Shown here in pieces: positions 1-6,340 of a DNA stretch of 11,135 bases (position 1 is its first letter; each line of letters starts with the position of its first letter). Both the position numbers and the translations under genes were made by a program. Origin of the DNA: an uncultured Bdellovibrio sp. (GTDB lineage: Bacteria; Bdellovibrionota; Bdellovibrionia; Bdellovibrionales; Bdellovibrionaceae); contig NZ_CAMLDV010000119.1 in the NCBI RefSeq assembly GCF_946478835.1, positions 1 to 11,135 of the forward strand, in the 5' to 3' direction. The notes under the pieces were generated by a model, which made no database searches, was not told where the DNA came from, and saw only the letters and a program-made list of their open reading frames with translations.

Positions 1-68
1 TTCATTACATGAGAGCCAACGAAATCCAGAAGGTCATCACGCCTCAACCTTGGTGCAATCAATACTAA
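1..68 (+). CDS. 3' end of a plus-strand gene cut by the window edge (tentative)
   Basis: From base 3 a plus-strand frame is open to a TAA at 66-68 and gives about 21 residues ending PQPWCNQY. The stop abuts, with no gap, the stop codon of the minus-strand gene ending at 69, an arrangement common for convergent genes in dense genomes. A second frame (from base 2) is also open, running to a TAA at 83-85, but it would overlap the neighbouring gene and its peptide looks less protein-like. The piece is too short to assign to a family. Confidence 0.4.
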   Translation, partial: HYMRANEIQKVITPQPWCNQY

Positions 69-1004
69 TTATTGGAGAAGTTTAAGCTGACGCTCTTTTT
101 CTTGAAGGGACGCCTCTAAGGTCTGCACCTGTCGATTCTGCGTTTCAAAATCTTTCTGCATTTGGGTTAAACGAGAGCGACTTGTCATTTGGCTCGTTCT
201 TGTTTGATACTGCATTCCTTGCAGTCGATTGATTTCTATTCTTAAAGAAGCGATCTCATCCTGCAAGTCACTGCGACTGTCGGCAAGATCACTGAGGGCC
301 TGCTCTTTTTCACTTTGTAAAGCCCGCGTGTTTTCTAAAATTTGTGCTGATAAAGCCAAACGCTGATCGCGCATTCCTTGAAGCTGCCTAGTCTGTGTCT
401 CCAAAAGAGTTTGTAAATCCTGGAGACGAGCTTCACGTTCATTCACGTAAAATAAATTGCCCTGCCAATAAGCGATCTGCTCTCTGGTTTGTCTGATAAG
501 ATTTTCTTGAGTGCGGATGTTTTCATCAATTTGATCACGAGCCACTTGCGCCGCACTGCTTTGTTCCCGCAAAGCTTCTGTCGCTCGGCGGTTGATGTCT
601 TGCTCTGCATATTCGTAATTTTTAAGCTCTTCCAGAAAATTTTGAACTTGAGAAGTGCGTTCAGTGATTTGTGAAGAAATAGCGGCGGGCGTTTGCTGAG
701 TGCTTTGTTGCTGTTGTTGACGAGCCGTTGCTTCGTCCAAAGCCATCTTTTGCGTGACAAGCTTTTGACGTTCCTGAGTGATTTGCTGCTGCAAAGATTG
801 AATTTCTGCCTGCAACTGATTTTTAACGGCGTTATTCGGTGTTACCGTGGGCGAAGGGAGCGAAGCCACCCGTCTTTGCGGTCTTGTGGCTTCTTGAACT
901 ATCACATCTTGTGTCGTCTTAAGGCTTTTATTGACAAAGAATATCCAGACGGAGACTCCGACAATAAAAGCGATCACAATAAGGAATAAATTCTTTCGCG
1001 TCAT
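69..1004 (-). CDS. membrane-anchored Gln-rich coiled-coil protein, function unknown
   Basis: 311 aa. A short basic N-terminus (MTRKN) precedes one hydrophobic segment at about residues 6-24 and predicts N-in topology, with the bulk of the protein in the periplasm. A Pro-rich linker at about 42-58 follows. The rest, about 60-311, is almost entirely heptad-like coiled coil, with a break near a Gln-rich run at about 95-105. Roughly one residue in six is Gln. No catalytic motif is seen, so a structural, tethering or spacer role is an inference. The start is ATG with AGGAG at 1012-1008, only 3 nt upstream. That SD overlaps the TAG stop of the SnoaL-like gene upstream (1013-1011), so the two genes are almost certainly cotranscribed and translationally coupled. 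It is not a recognisable TolC-type adaptor: no biotinyl-lipoyl or beta-barrel portion is visible. Confidence 0.85.
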   Translation of the reverse strand: MTRKNLFLIVIAFIVGVSVWIFFVNKSLKTTQDVIVQEATRPQRRVASLPSPTVTPNNAVKNQLQAEIQSLQQQITQERQKLVTQKMALDEATARQQQQQSTQQTPAAISSQITERTSQVQNFLEELKNYEYAEQDINRRATEALREQSSAAQVARDQIDENIRTQENLIRQTREQIAYWQGNLFYVNEREARLQDLQTLLETQTRQLQGMRDQRLALSAQILENTRALQSEKEQALSDLADSRSDLQDEIASLRIEINRLQGMQYQTRTSQMTSRSRLTQMQKDFETQNRQVQTLEASLQEKERQLKLLQ

Positions 1005-1010
1005 GCACTC

Positions 1011-1460
1011 CTAAAACATGGTGTTTCCGTTCGCTGTTTTTTCTGGCACTTCCTGAATGACGTCCCAATGCTCAACGATCTTGCCATTTTCAACTCTGAA
1101 AATATCTACAATCGCGCGACCACGGTCCGTATCGTTTTGTTTTGAAAGCAGATGAAGAGCCACAAGATCGCCGTCGCCAATCACGCGTTTGATTTCAACG
1201 TGGGATTTCGGGTTTTCTTTAAAATGCTTTTCAAAGTAGGAATAAAAAGCTTCCGCGCCGTTAGGAACGTAGGGATTGTGTTGAATGTATTTAGAACCAA
1301 TATACTTTTTTGCCGCCTCGGTAGGCTTATGTTGGTTAAAAGCCATTTCATAAAAATCGCGAACAAGCTTCTTATTGGCTTCAACATTGGAAGTCGCTCC
1401 CACTGCAAATGCCGACATTGAAAACAAACTACATAAAGCTATTAAAATCATTTTTTTCAT
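1011..1460 (-). CDS. exported SnoaL-like (NTF2-fold) protein
   Basis: 149 aa. An N-terminal Sec signal peptide (MKK, hydrophobic core, AFA before Val20) predicts export to the periplasm. No lipobox Cys is seen. The mature part matches the SnoaL-like / NTF2 cone fold: an N-terminal helix (NKKLVRDFYEMAFN), then YIQHNPYVPNG, then a C-terminal strand pair VDIFRVENGKIVEHWDVIQ. This is the pattern of the family called 'predicted SnoaL-like aldol condensation-catalysing enzyme'. Family members form a small pocket and act on diverse or unknown ligands; the substrate here cannot be read from sequence. The SD is AGAGGAG at 1472-1466, 5 nt from ATG. It is the first gene of a pair with the coiled-coil protein 6 bp downstream. 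Confidence 0.88.
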   Translation of the reverse strand: MKKMILIALCSLFSMSAFAVGATSNVEANKKLVRDFYEMAFNQHKPTEAAKKYIGSKYIQHNPYVPNGAEAFYSYFEKHFKENPKSHVEIKRVIGDGDLVALHLLSKQNDTDRGRAIVDIFRVENGKIVEHWDVIQEVPEKTANGNTMF

Positions 1461-1504
1461 GAAAACTCCTCTAGGTTATAGGATCGACTAGTCTTTCCTG
1501 GAGC

Positions 1505-1534
1505 ACAAGTTGCGGTGCCAAAACGCAAACTTGT
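1505..1534 (+). repeat. imperfect inverted repeat in the leader of the ABC-F operon
   Basis: ACAAGTTGCG at 1505-1514 can pair with CGCAAACTTGT at 1524-1534 with one bulged A, around a 9-nt loop. No T-run follows on either strand, so it is not an ordinary intrinsic terminator. It could be an mRNA structure in the 5' UTR of the ABC-F operon, a protein-binding operator in this divergent region, or an element of the SnoaL promoter region. Confidence 0.5.
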
Positions 1535-1564
1535 TGAGAGAAGGCTCGTTTTAGAGGCGAATTC

Positions 1565-1666
1565 ATGAAAAAAGTGCCCAAGGACAGGGCTTATAGAGGT
1601 CTCTATTTCGAAGGTCTTAAGAAAGCTGCCAAATTATTGATATTTTTCCGGATTCAGAGTATCTAA
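1565..1666 (+). CDS. candidate 33-aa leader peptide upstream of the ABC-F gene
   Basis: ATG at 1565 opens a 33-codon frame ending in TAA at 1664-1666. It has a good SD (AGAGG at 1553-1557, 7 nt from ATG). The peptide is basic at the N-terminus (MKKVPKDRAYRG) and turns hydrophobic near the end (KLLIFFRIQSI). It carries AGG, AGA and ATA codons, which look uncommon beside the CGT/CGC arginine codons of the downstream genes. The stop lies immediately before the hairpin that hides the ABC-F ribosome-binding site, so a ribosome finishing or stalling here would cover or melt that hairpin. This is the geometry of translational attenuation leaders. No homologous peptide is recognised. A small functional protein or a chance ORF remains possible. 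Confidence 0.55.
   Translation: MKKVPKDRAYRGLYFEGLKKAAKLLIFFRIQSI
1593..1606 (+). repeat. palindrome ATAGAG-GT-CTCTAT inside the leader ORF
   Basis: Perfect 6-bp arms around GT. The 2-nt loop is too short for a stable hairpin as drawn. The GAGGTC within it (1596-1601) repeats most of the 3' arm (GAGGTCC, 1681-1687) of the SD hairpin. It is therefore complementary to the 5' arm of that hairpin at 1668-1673 and is a candidate competing segment. Confidence 0.45.
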
Positions 1667-1687
1667 GGACCTCCATAATTGAGGTCC
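1667..1687 (+). promoter_or_regulatory. SD-sequestering hairpin in front of the ABC-F start codon
   Basis: GGACCTC (1667-1673) and GAGGTCC (1681-1687) are perfect complements separated by the 7-nt loop CATAATT. The 3' arm contains the GAGG that must serve as SD for the ATG at 1689. Folding would therefore block initiation of the ABC-F gene and, through coupling, of the genes behind it. The 5' arm begins on the base after the leader stop codon. The repeat and its overlap with the SD are seen directly; regulation is inferred. Confidence 0.65.
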
Positions 1688-1688
1688 C

Positions 1689-3281
1689 ATGATCAGCACT
1701 TCCAACGTCAGCTTAAGATTCGGTGGCAAAAAACTTTTTGATGAAGTGAATGTTAAATTCACTCCCGGCAACTGCTATGGCCTTATTGGTGCCAACGGGG
1801 CTGGTAAGACCACGTTCCTAAAAATTCTTTCTAAAGAAATCGAACCTAATACAGGTGAAGTGGTGATCCCACCGAACTTACGTTTGTCGGTTTTAAAACA
1901 AGATCACTATGCATATGACAACGTCCCTGTTTTAAAAACAGTGCTGATGGGAAATGATCGCCTGTTTAAGGTGATGGAGGAAAAAGACAAGCTTTACGCG
2001 AAGCCAGATTTTTCTGAAGCAGACGGTGTGAGAGCTTCTGAACTCGAAACAGAGTTTGCGGAACTCAACGGTTGGGAAGCGGAGTCTGAAGCTGGCGTGA
2101 TGCTGGCAGGCCTTGGTATTTCTGATGCTCTTCACGCAAAACTGATGAAAGATCTTGATCCCGGTGACAAAGTTAAAGTCTTGCTCGCGCAAGCTTTGTT
2201 CGGTCAGCCTGATATTTTGTTGCTGGATGAGCCGACGAATCACTTGGATATCTATGCGATTCAATGGCTTGAAGAATTTTTGTTCAACTTTGAAAACACG
2301 GTCATTGTCGTTTCGCATGATCGCCACTTCTTAAACAAAGTCTGCACACATATGGCCGATATTGATTACAGCAAAGTGACAATCTATTCCGGTAACTATG
2401 AGTTCTGGCGCCAAGCCACGGAACTCAGCCAACGTTTGCGCGCGGATCAAGCCAAGAAAAATGCCGACAAAGCCGAAGAGCTTAAAAGCTTTATTCAGCG
2501 TTTCAGCGCGAACGCTTCGAAATCTCGTCAGGCCTCTTCTCGTCAAAAACAACTTGAGAAATTGGATCTTGGTGACTTGCCCGTGTCGACTCGCCGTCAA
2601 CCGTTTGTCGGTTTTGATCCAAAACGCGAAGCCGGTAACGATCTTTTGACGGTGAATGGATTGACGAAATCTGTGAATGGCGAGTTGCTTTTGAATAACG
2701 TCAGCTTCACGATTAAAAAAGGCGACAAAGTAGTTCTTCTTGGAAAAAATGACGTCGCAAAAACTTTGCTTCTAGATATTTTAGCTGGAGAGGTTGAACC
2801 GGATTCCGGTTCTTTCAATTGGGGTATCACAACAACTCGCAGTTACTTCCCCACTGACAACTCCAAGTATTTTGACACTGACGCCAATTCTTTGGTGGAG
2901 TGGCTTCGCGAATACTCTGACGATAAAGATGAATCTTTCTTGCGCGGATTCTTAGGGAAAATGCTTTTCAGCGGTGACGACGCCCTAAAAAAACCTCGCG
3001 TGCTTTCCGGGGGCGAAAAAGTTCGCTGTATGCTTTCTAAGATGATGCTTTCAGGGGCCAACGTTCTTTTGATGGATGGTCCGACAGCTCATTTGGATTT
3101 AGAATCAATCTCTGCCGTGAATGAAGGTGTGAAGCGCTTTAAAGGAACTGTGATCTTCACGTGTCACGATCATGAGTTTGTGCAGACAGTGGCAAATCGT
3201 ATCATTGAACTTGATGGCGGCGTGGTTGAAGACCTTGTTACTACTTACGATGAATATATCGAGTCAAAGAAACCCCAATGA
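1689..3281 (+). CDS. ybiT: ABC-F family ATPase, YbiT-type, with a degenerate second ATP site
   Basis: 530 aa, the same length as E. coli YbiT and similar to it throughout. ABC-F proteins are soluble paired ATPases that bind the ribosomal E site and adjust or rescue stalled translation. Domain 1 has an intact Walker A (GANGAGKT, 34-41), Walker B with catalytic Glu (DEPTNHLD, 180-187) and switch His210 (SHDR); its signature is the weak LDPGDK at 156-161. The interdomain linker, about 240-300, contains the family stretch FSANASKSRQASSRQKQ. Domain 2 keeps the signature LSGGEK (439-444). Its Walker A reads GKNDVAKT (352-359, glycines replaced by Asp355 and Ala357), its Walker B reads DGPTAHLD (463-470, Gly464 for Glu) and its switch reads CHDH (492-495). 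One ATP site is therefore canonical and the other degenerate. The gene heads an operon with cvfB and hflX. The symbol reflects family resemblance. Confidence 0.9.
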   Translation: MISTSNVSLRFGGKKLFDEVNVKFTPGNCYGLIGANGAGKTTFLKILSKEIEPNTGEVVIPPNLRLSVLKQDHYAYDNVPVLKTVLMGNDRLFKVMEEKDKLYAKPDFSEADGVRASELETEFAELNGWEAESEAGVMLAGLGISDALHAKLMKDLDPGDKVKVLLAQALFGQPDILLLDEPTNHLDIYAIQWLEEFLFNFENTVIVVSHDRHFLNKVCTHMADIDYSKVTIYSGNYEFWRQATELSQRLRADQAKKNADKAEELKSFIQRFSANASKSRQASSRQKQLEKLDLGDLPVSTRRQPFVGFDPKREAGNDLLTVNGLTKSVNGELLLNNVSFTIKKGDKVVLLGKNDVAKTLLLDILAGEVEPDSGSFNWGITTTRSYFPTDNSKYFDTDANSLVEWLREYSDDKDESFLRGFLGKMLFSGDDALKKPRVLSGGEKVRCMLSKMMLSGANVLLMDGPTAHLDLESISAVNEGVKRFKGTVIFTCHDHEFVQTVANRIIELDGGVVEDLVTTYDEYIESKKPQ

Positions 3282-4117
3282 TTCAAATCGGACGATTTAA
3301 TAAGCTCAAAGTTCTTAAACACGTCGACTTCGGTGTCTTCTTAGATGGCGAAGACGACGGTGAAATCCTTTTGCCTTTACGCTATATGCCCGAAGAATGC
3401 GAAGTGGGCGACACGGTGGACGTGTTTGTGATGTTTGATTCTGACGACCGCTTGATGGCAACAACGGAAACACCGAAGGCCATGGTTGGTGACTTTGCTT
3501 TGTTAAAGGTCGTGGCCGTTGAATCTGTTGGCGCTTTTTTGGATTGGGGTCTTTCCAAAGATCTTTTTCTTCCTTACGCAGAACAAATTCATACGCCTAA
3601 AGTCGGACAAGATATCATCGTTTATATCTATACAGATAAGAGCGACCGTATTTCTGCTTCGATGCGCTTAGATCGTCATGTTGATAAATCCCCTGTTGAT
3701 CTGAAAGAAGGTCAAGAGGTGGAGCTTTTAATCGCGGGTAAAACAGACCTGGGTTACAAAGCCATTGTGAATAATAAAATCTGGGGCGTTCTTTACGCGA
3801 ATGAAGTCTTTAAGCCTCTCAAATATGGACAGCGCACTCAGGGCTATATCAAAAAAATCCGTACCGATGGTAAAATCGATTTGAGTCTGCAAAAAACAGA
3901 TAAAGTGGGTCATGAAGCGGCCGAGGATATCGGTCCTTTGATCTTGGATCTTTTGCAGAAAAAAGGCGGCTATCTCGCGATCAACGACAAGACACCGCCA
4001 GAGACGATTTACAATCTGTTCGGAGTTAGCAAAAAGAAATACAAGATTGCTTTAGGCGGTCTTTATAAAAAGCGCCTGATCACAGTGGATGACGACGGGA
4101 TTCGCTTAGCGAAATAA
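3278..4117 (+). CDS. cvfB: CvfB/YitL-like S1-domain RNA-binding protein
   Basis: 279 aa, close to the about 300 aa of S. aureus CvfB and B. subtilis YitL. Three tandem S1-like OB folds are readable, at about 1-62, 65-135 (VGAFLDWGLSKDLFLPYAEQ) and 140-205 (ending IRTDGKIDLSLQ). A C-terminal winged-helix segment at about 212-279 contains IYNLFGVSKKKYKIALGGLYKK. The family binds RNA and affects virulence-factor expression in staphylococci; its molecular job is not settled. The start overlaps the ABC-F stop as ATGA (3278-3281) and has no good SD of its own, so translation probably depends on ribosomes ending the upstream gene. Its place between two ribosome-acting factors suggests a translation-related role (inference). 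Confidence 0.88.
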   Translation: MIQIGRFNKLKVLKHVDFGVFLDGEDDGEILLPLRYMPEECEVGDTVDVFVMFDSDDRLMATTETPKAMVGDFALLKVVAVESVGAFLDWGLSKDLFLPYAEQIHTPKVGQDIIVYIYTDKSDRISASMRLDRHVDKSPVDLKEGQEVELLIAGKTDLGYKAIVNNKIWGVLYANEVFKPLKYGQRTQGYIKKIRTDGKIDLSLQKTDKVGHEAAEDIGPLILDLLQKKGGYLAINDKTPPETIYNLFGVSKKKYKIALGGLYKKRLITVDDDGIRLAK

Positions 4118-4125
4118 GGATCTTC

Positions 4126-5559
4126 ATGGAAAACGTACATAGCGACAAACCTCTTAATGCGTTTCTTGTCGGCATTCAAATGCCCCGCGTTTCTGATGAA
4201 GAAATGAAGGCGTCTTTAGCCGAACTTTCTCGTCTGGTAACGACTCTAGGCTACAACGTTATTGGTCAAACTTCGCAGCGCCGTCAGTCGGATCGTCGTG
4301 CCACAGTGTTTGGTGATGGAAAACTAAAAGACATCGCGACATGGACTGGCGGTACTGGTGTCGTCGGGCCTACATTTGTTAAGAAAAAACACAAAGCGGC
4401 TCTGAAATTTAAAAATAATGACGACGACGCCGAGGATGATTTTGACTTCGAAGATCTAGATGCTGACCTCGATTATTCAACTGAAGCCGAAGATCCCAGT
4501 GAAATTGAAAATCCAACGTCACATAAGGAACTGGCTCAAGTTCTGGTTGTAGACTGCGAACTTTCCCCGTCGCAAATTAGAAACTTAGAGAGTGCTACCG
4601 GTGCACAAGTTTTAGATCGCACGGGTGTGATTATTGAGATCTTCAGTCGTCACGCACGAACGCGTGCCGCTCGTTTGCAGGTGGAAATCGCAAAACTTAC
4701 TTATGTGGCTCCCCGTTTGCGTGAAGTCGGTGGCGGAGAAGATCGTCAAGGTGGCGGTATCGGTGGAAAAGGTGCCGGTGAATCCAGCATCGAACTAGAT
4801 CGTCGTAAAATTCGCGATCGTATCAAAGAACTCAAAAAAGAATTCGCTTCCATTGCGCAAGAGCATGACGTCCGTCGCGCTCGTCGTGGCCAAGAGATCA
4901 CGGTGGCTCTTGTAGGTTATACGAATGCCGGGAAATCGTCTTTAATGCGCGCTCTCACTGGCAGTGATGTCTTAGTGGCTGATAAACTTTTTGCGACCTT
5001 AGATACCACGGTTCGTATTCTTTATCCTGAAACGAAGCCGAAGATTTTGATTTCTGATACGGTCGGATTTATCAAAAAGCTTCCCCATGATCTTGTGGCG
5101 TCTTTCAAATCTACTTTAGATGAGGCGCTTAATGCTTCTTTGCTTTTGTATGTCGTGGACTGTGCCGATTCTACGTTCCGCTCGCAACTCGAAGTCACGA
5201 AATCCGTATTGAGTGAAGTCGGTGCAGGAGAGATCGAAAATATTTTAGTCTTAAACAAGGTCGATAAACTTTCACCGGAAGAGCTTGAAAATTTAAAGGC
5301 GGAATATCCGGATGCGATCTTTATGTCTTCTTTAAATCCAGAAGACGTCGCGTCTTTGCGAGAGTTCTTGGTTAAGCACTTCGAAACGGCGATGGTGGAT
5401 CAGGATTTATTCATTCCTTATGATGTTCAAGGGGCTATCGGGGAAATTCGCGGAAAACTGCGCGTGCTTTCTGAGTCTTATGACGAGCGCGGGGTCACTT
5501 TAAAAGTGCGCGCTCATGCCGATGATGTGAAAAGAATTAGAACCCGCTTTGGGATCTAA
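4126..5559 (+). CDS. hflX: ribosome-splitting GTPase HflX
   Basis: 477 aa, somewhat longer than E. coli HflX (about 426). HflX binds the large subunit and splits stalled or hibernating ribosomes using GTP-dependent contacts, in heat and antibiotic stress. The N-terminal HflX domain carries ELSPSQIRNLE (145-155) and DRTGVIIEIFSRHARTRAARLQVE. A Gly-rich linker follows (RQGGGIGGKGAGESSIELDRR), then a coiled helix. GTPase motifs: G1 GYTNAGKSS (264-272), G2 near TLDTTVR, G3 DTVG (311-314), G4 NKVD (377-380), G5 MSSL. A highly acidic insert at about 97-129 (17 Asp/Glu in 32 residues), preceded by a basic KKKHK patch, sits in the N-terminal domain and accounts for much of the extra length. The SD AAGGA (4116-4120) overlaps the cvfB stop; the gap is 8 bp. 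The stop codon overlaps the stop of the convergent gene. Confidence 0.96.
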   Translation: MENVHSDKPLNAFLVGIQMPRVSDEEMKASLAELSRLVTTLGYNVIGQTSQRRQSDRRATVFGDGKLKDIATWTGGTGVVGPTFVKKKHKAALKFKNNDDDAEDDFDFEDLDADLDYSTEAEDPSEIENPTSHKELAQVLVVDCELSPSQIRNLESATGAQVLDRTGVIIEIFSRHARTRAARLQVEIAKLTYVAPRLREVGGGEDRQGGGIGGKGAGESSIELDRRKIRDRIKELKKEFASIAQEHDVRRARRGQEITVALVGYTNAGKSSLMRALTGSDVLVADKLFATLDTTVRILYPETKPKILISDTVGFIKKLPHDLVASFKSTLDEALNASLLLYVVDCADSTFRSQLEVTKSVLSEVGAGEIENILVLNKVDKLSPEELENLKAEYPDAIFMSSLNPEDVASLREFLVKHFETAMVDQDLFIPYDVQGAIGEIRGKLRVLSESYDERGVTLKVRAHADDVKRIRTRFGI

Positions 5560-5894
5560 TTCATATCATCGCCCGAACCGGTACATTTAAAATTCGTGTG
5601 CATTTTATAGGAACCATCAAGGCGATTTTTCGTTGTGATGGTCCTATCTTGATAGTTCATCGTTACAAGCAACTGGGAATTTGAATAAGTCGCAACATTC
5701 CCTTGCTCTCCTTGATAAGATAAAAACTTGGCGTCGCCTTGGACCCCATGAAGGATTGCCACTTCGGGCTCAATCACGATCACATCTTCCCTTTGATTGC
5801 TGTCTTGATTGACTCCTGAGCAAGATAAAACTCCATCGGCTAAAGCTGAAGAAGCACATATAAATACGGCCAAAGTGGTTAAAAGGGCTTTCAT
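5556..5894 (-). CDS. small exported protein with one Cys pair, unknown function
   Basis: 112 aa from the ATG at 5894. That start is chosen because GGAGG (5906-5902) lies 7 nt upstream and a clean signal peptide follows at once (MKALLTTLAVF, cleavage after ALA at 19). An in-frame upstream ATG at 5942 would add 16 charged residues before the signal. The mature part has Cys25 and Cys104 near its two ends, likely disulfide-bonded in the periplasm, and looks beta-rich. No family is recognised. The TAG stop (5558-5556) overlaps the hflX TAA (5557-5559), and no terminator separates the two convergent genes, so transcripts from each side probably run into the other. Confidence 0.8.
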   Translation of the reverse strand: MKALLTTLAVFICASSALADGVLSCSGVNQDSNQREDVIVIEPEVAILHGVQGDAKFLSYQGEQGNVATYSNSQLLVTMNYQDRTITTKNRLDGSYKMHTNFKCTGSGDDMN

Positions 5895-6025
5895 AGAGAA
5901 ACCTCCGAATTCAAATCCGTTCCTTTCCCTGCAAAGATCCAACCCTGCAGGAACGAATTTACCGGAGTCTTACCAGCGAAAACCCATTTTAGACTGTAAA
6001 TAGTGACGTTTTTGGCAATTCACAC
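5895..6025 (-). other. short intergenic spacer between the SNF2 gene and the small exported protein
   Basis: 131 bp holding the strong SD of the downstream gene. Read on the minus strand, a TTGCCA sits 19 bp before TCTAAA. This is a poor sigma70-like pair with long spacing, so a promoter here is only possible. No terminator hairpin is seen after the SNF2 stop at 6026. Confidence 0.3.
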
Positions 6026-6340
6026 TTATTTTAGACCAATAAGAAGATCGAAATCTTCCTTCGTCAGCGCTCCACTGCCAGGACCAATATCGATATCATT
6101 TTCTGTCGTCGTAAAGAGCGATTGGAACTTCTTATCTTTACGATTTTTTAAAAGTTCGATTTTTTCTTCTAATGACTCATGCATGATGTATCTAAAAACC
6201 TGCACGGCTTTGCTTTGCCCCAAACGATGGGCGCGGTCTGTTGCTTGATTTTCCACCGATGGGTTCCACCATGGTTCTAAATGGAAAACATAGCTGGCTT
6301 TCGTGAGATTCAAACCCACCCCCCCCGGTTTTATAGTCAT
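6026..6340 (-). pseudogene. severed C-terminal end of the SNF2 helicase (motifs V and VI)
   Basis: This stretch encodes the end of helicase domain 2: KPGGVGLNL (motif V), a conserved block FHLEPWWNPSVENQATDRAHRLGQ containing motif VI, then a short tail ending LLIGLK. It lies in exactly the same frame as the upstream SNF2 frame (6412 minus 6340 is 72), and the frame stays open back to 6409, directly after the TAA at 6412-6410. The ATG at 6340 has no SD and lies inside a helicase strand, so it is not an independent gene. Counted from the GTG at 10021, the motif V glycines would be residues about 1233-1234 and the motif VI Arg about 1266. The complete protein would be about 1331 residues. Confidence 0.85.

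Noticed and set aside
489..989. Plus-strand open frames opposite the coiled-coil gene
   Set aside because: They are antisense to a clear minus-strand gene with SD and membrane segment; their peptides show no domain and arise from its repetitive codon pattern.
1505..1534. Intrinsic terminator
   Set aside because: No T-run follows the stem on either strand.
1932..3061. Minus-strand open frames opposite the ABC-F gene
   Set aside because: They are shadows of the ABC-F coding frame, with low-complexity composition and no initiation signal.
5895..5942. N-terminal extension of the small exported protein to the ATG at 5942
   Set aside because: It would put 16 charged residues before the signal peptide; the ATG at 5894 has a near-perfect SD.
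6319..6326. Phase-variable homopolymer (C8) switching the helicase on and off
   Set aside because: The run is in frame as written and the break is a separate stop upstream. With the neighbouring anomalous patch, a consensus problem is at least as likely.
6026..6340. Independent 104-aa gene
   Set aside because: The ATG lies within a conserved helicase strand, has no SD and is in frame with the upstream SNF2 frame. It is the severed tail of that gene.
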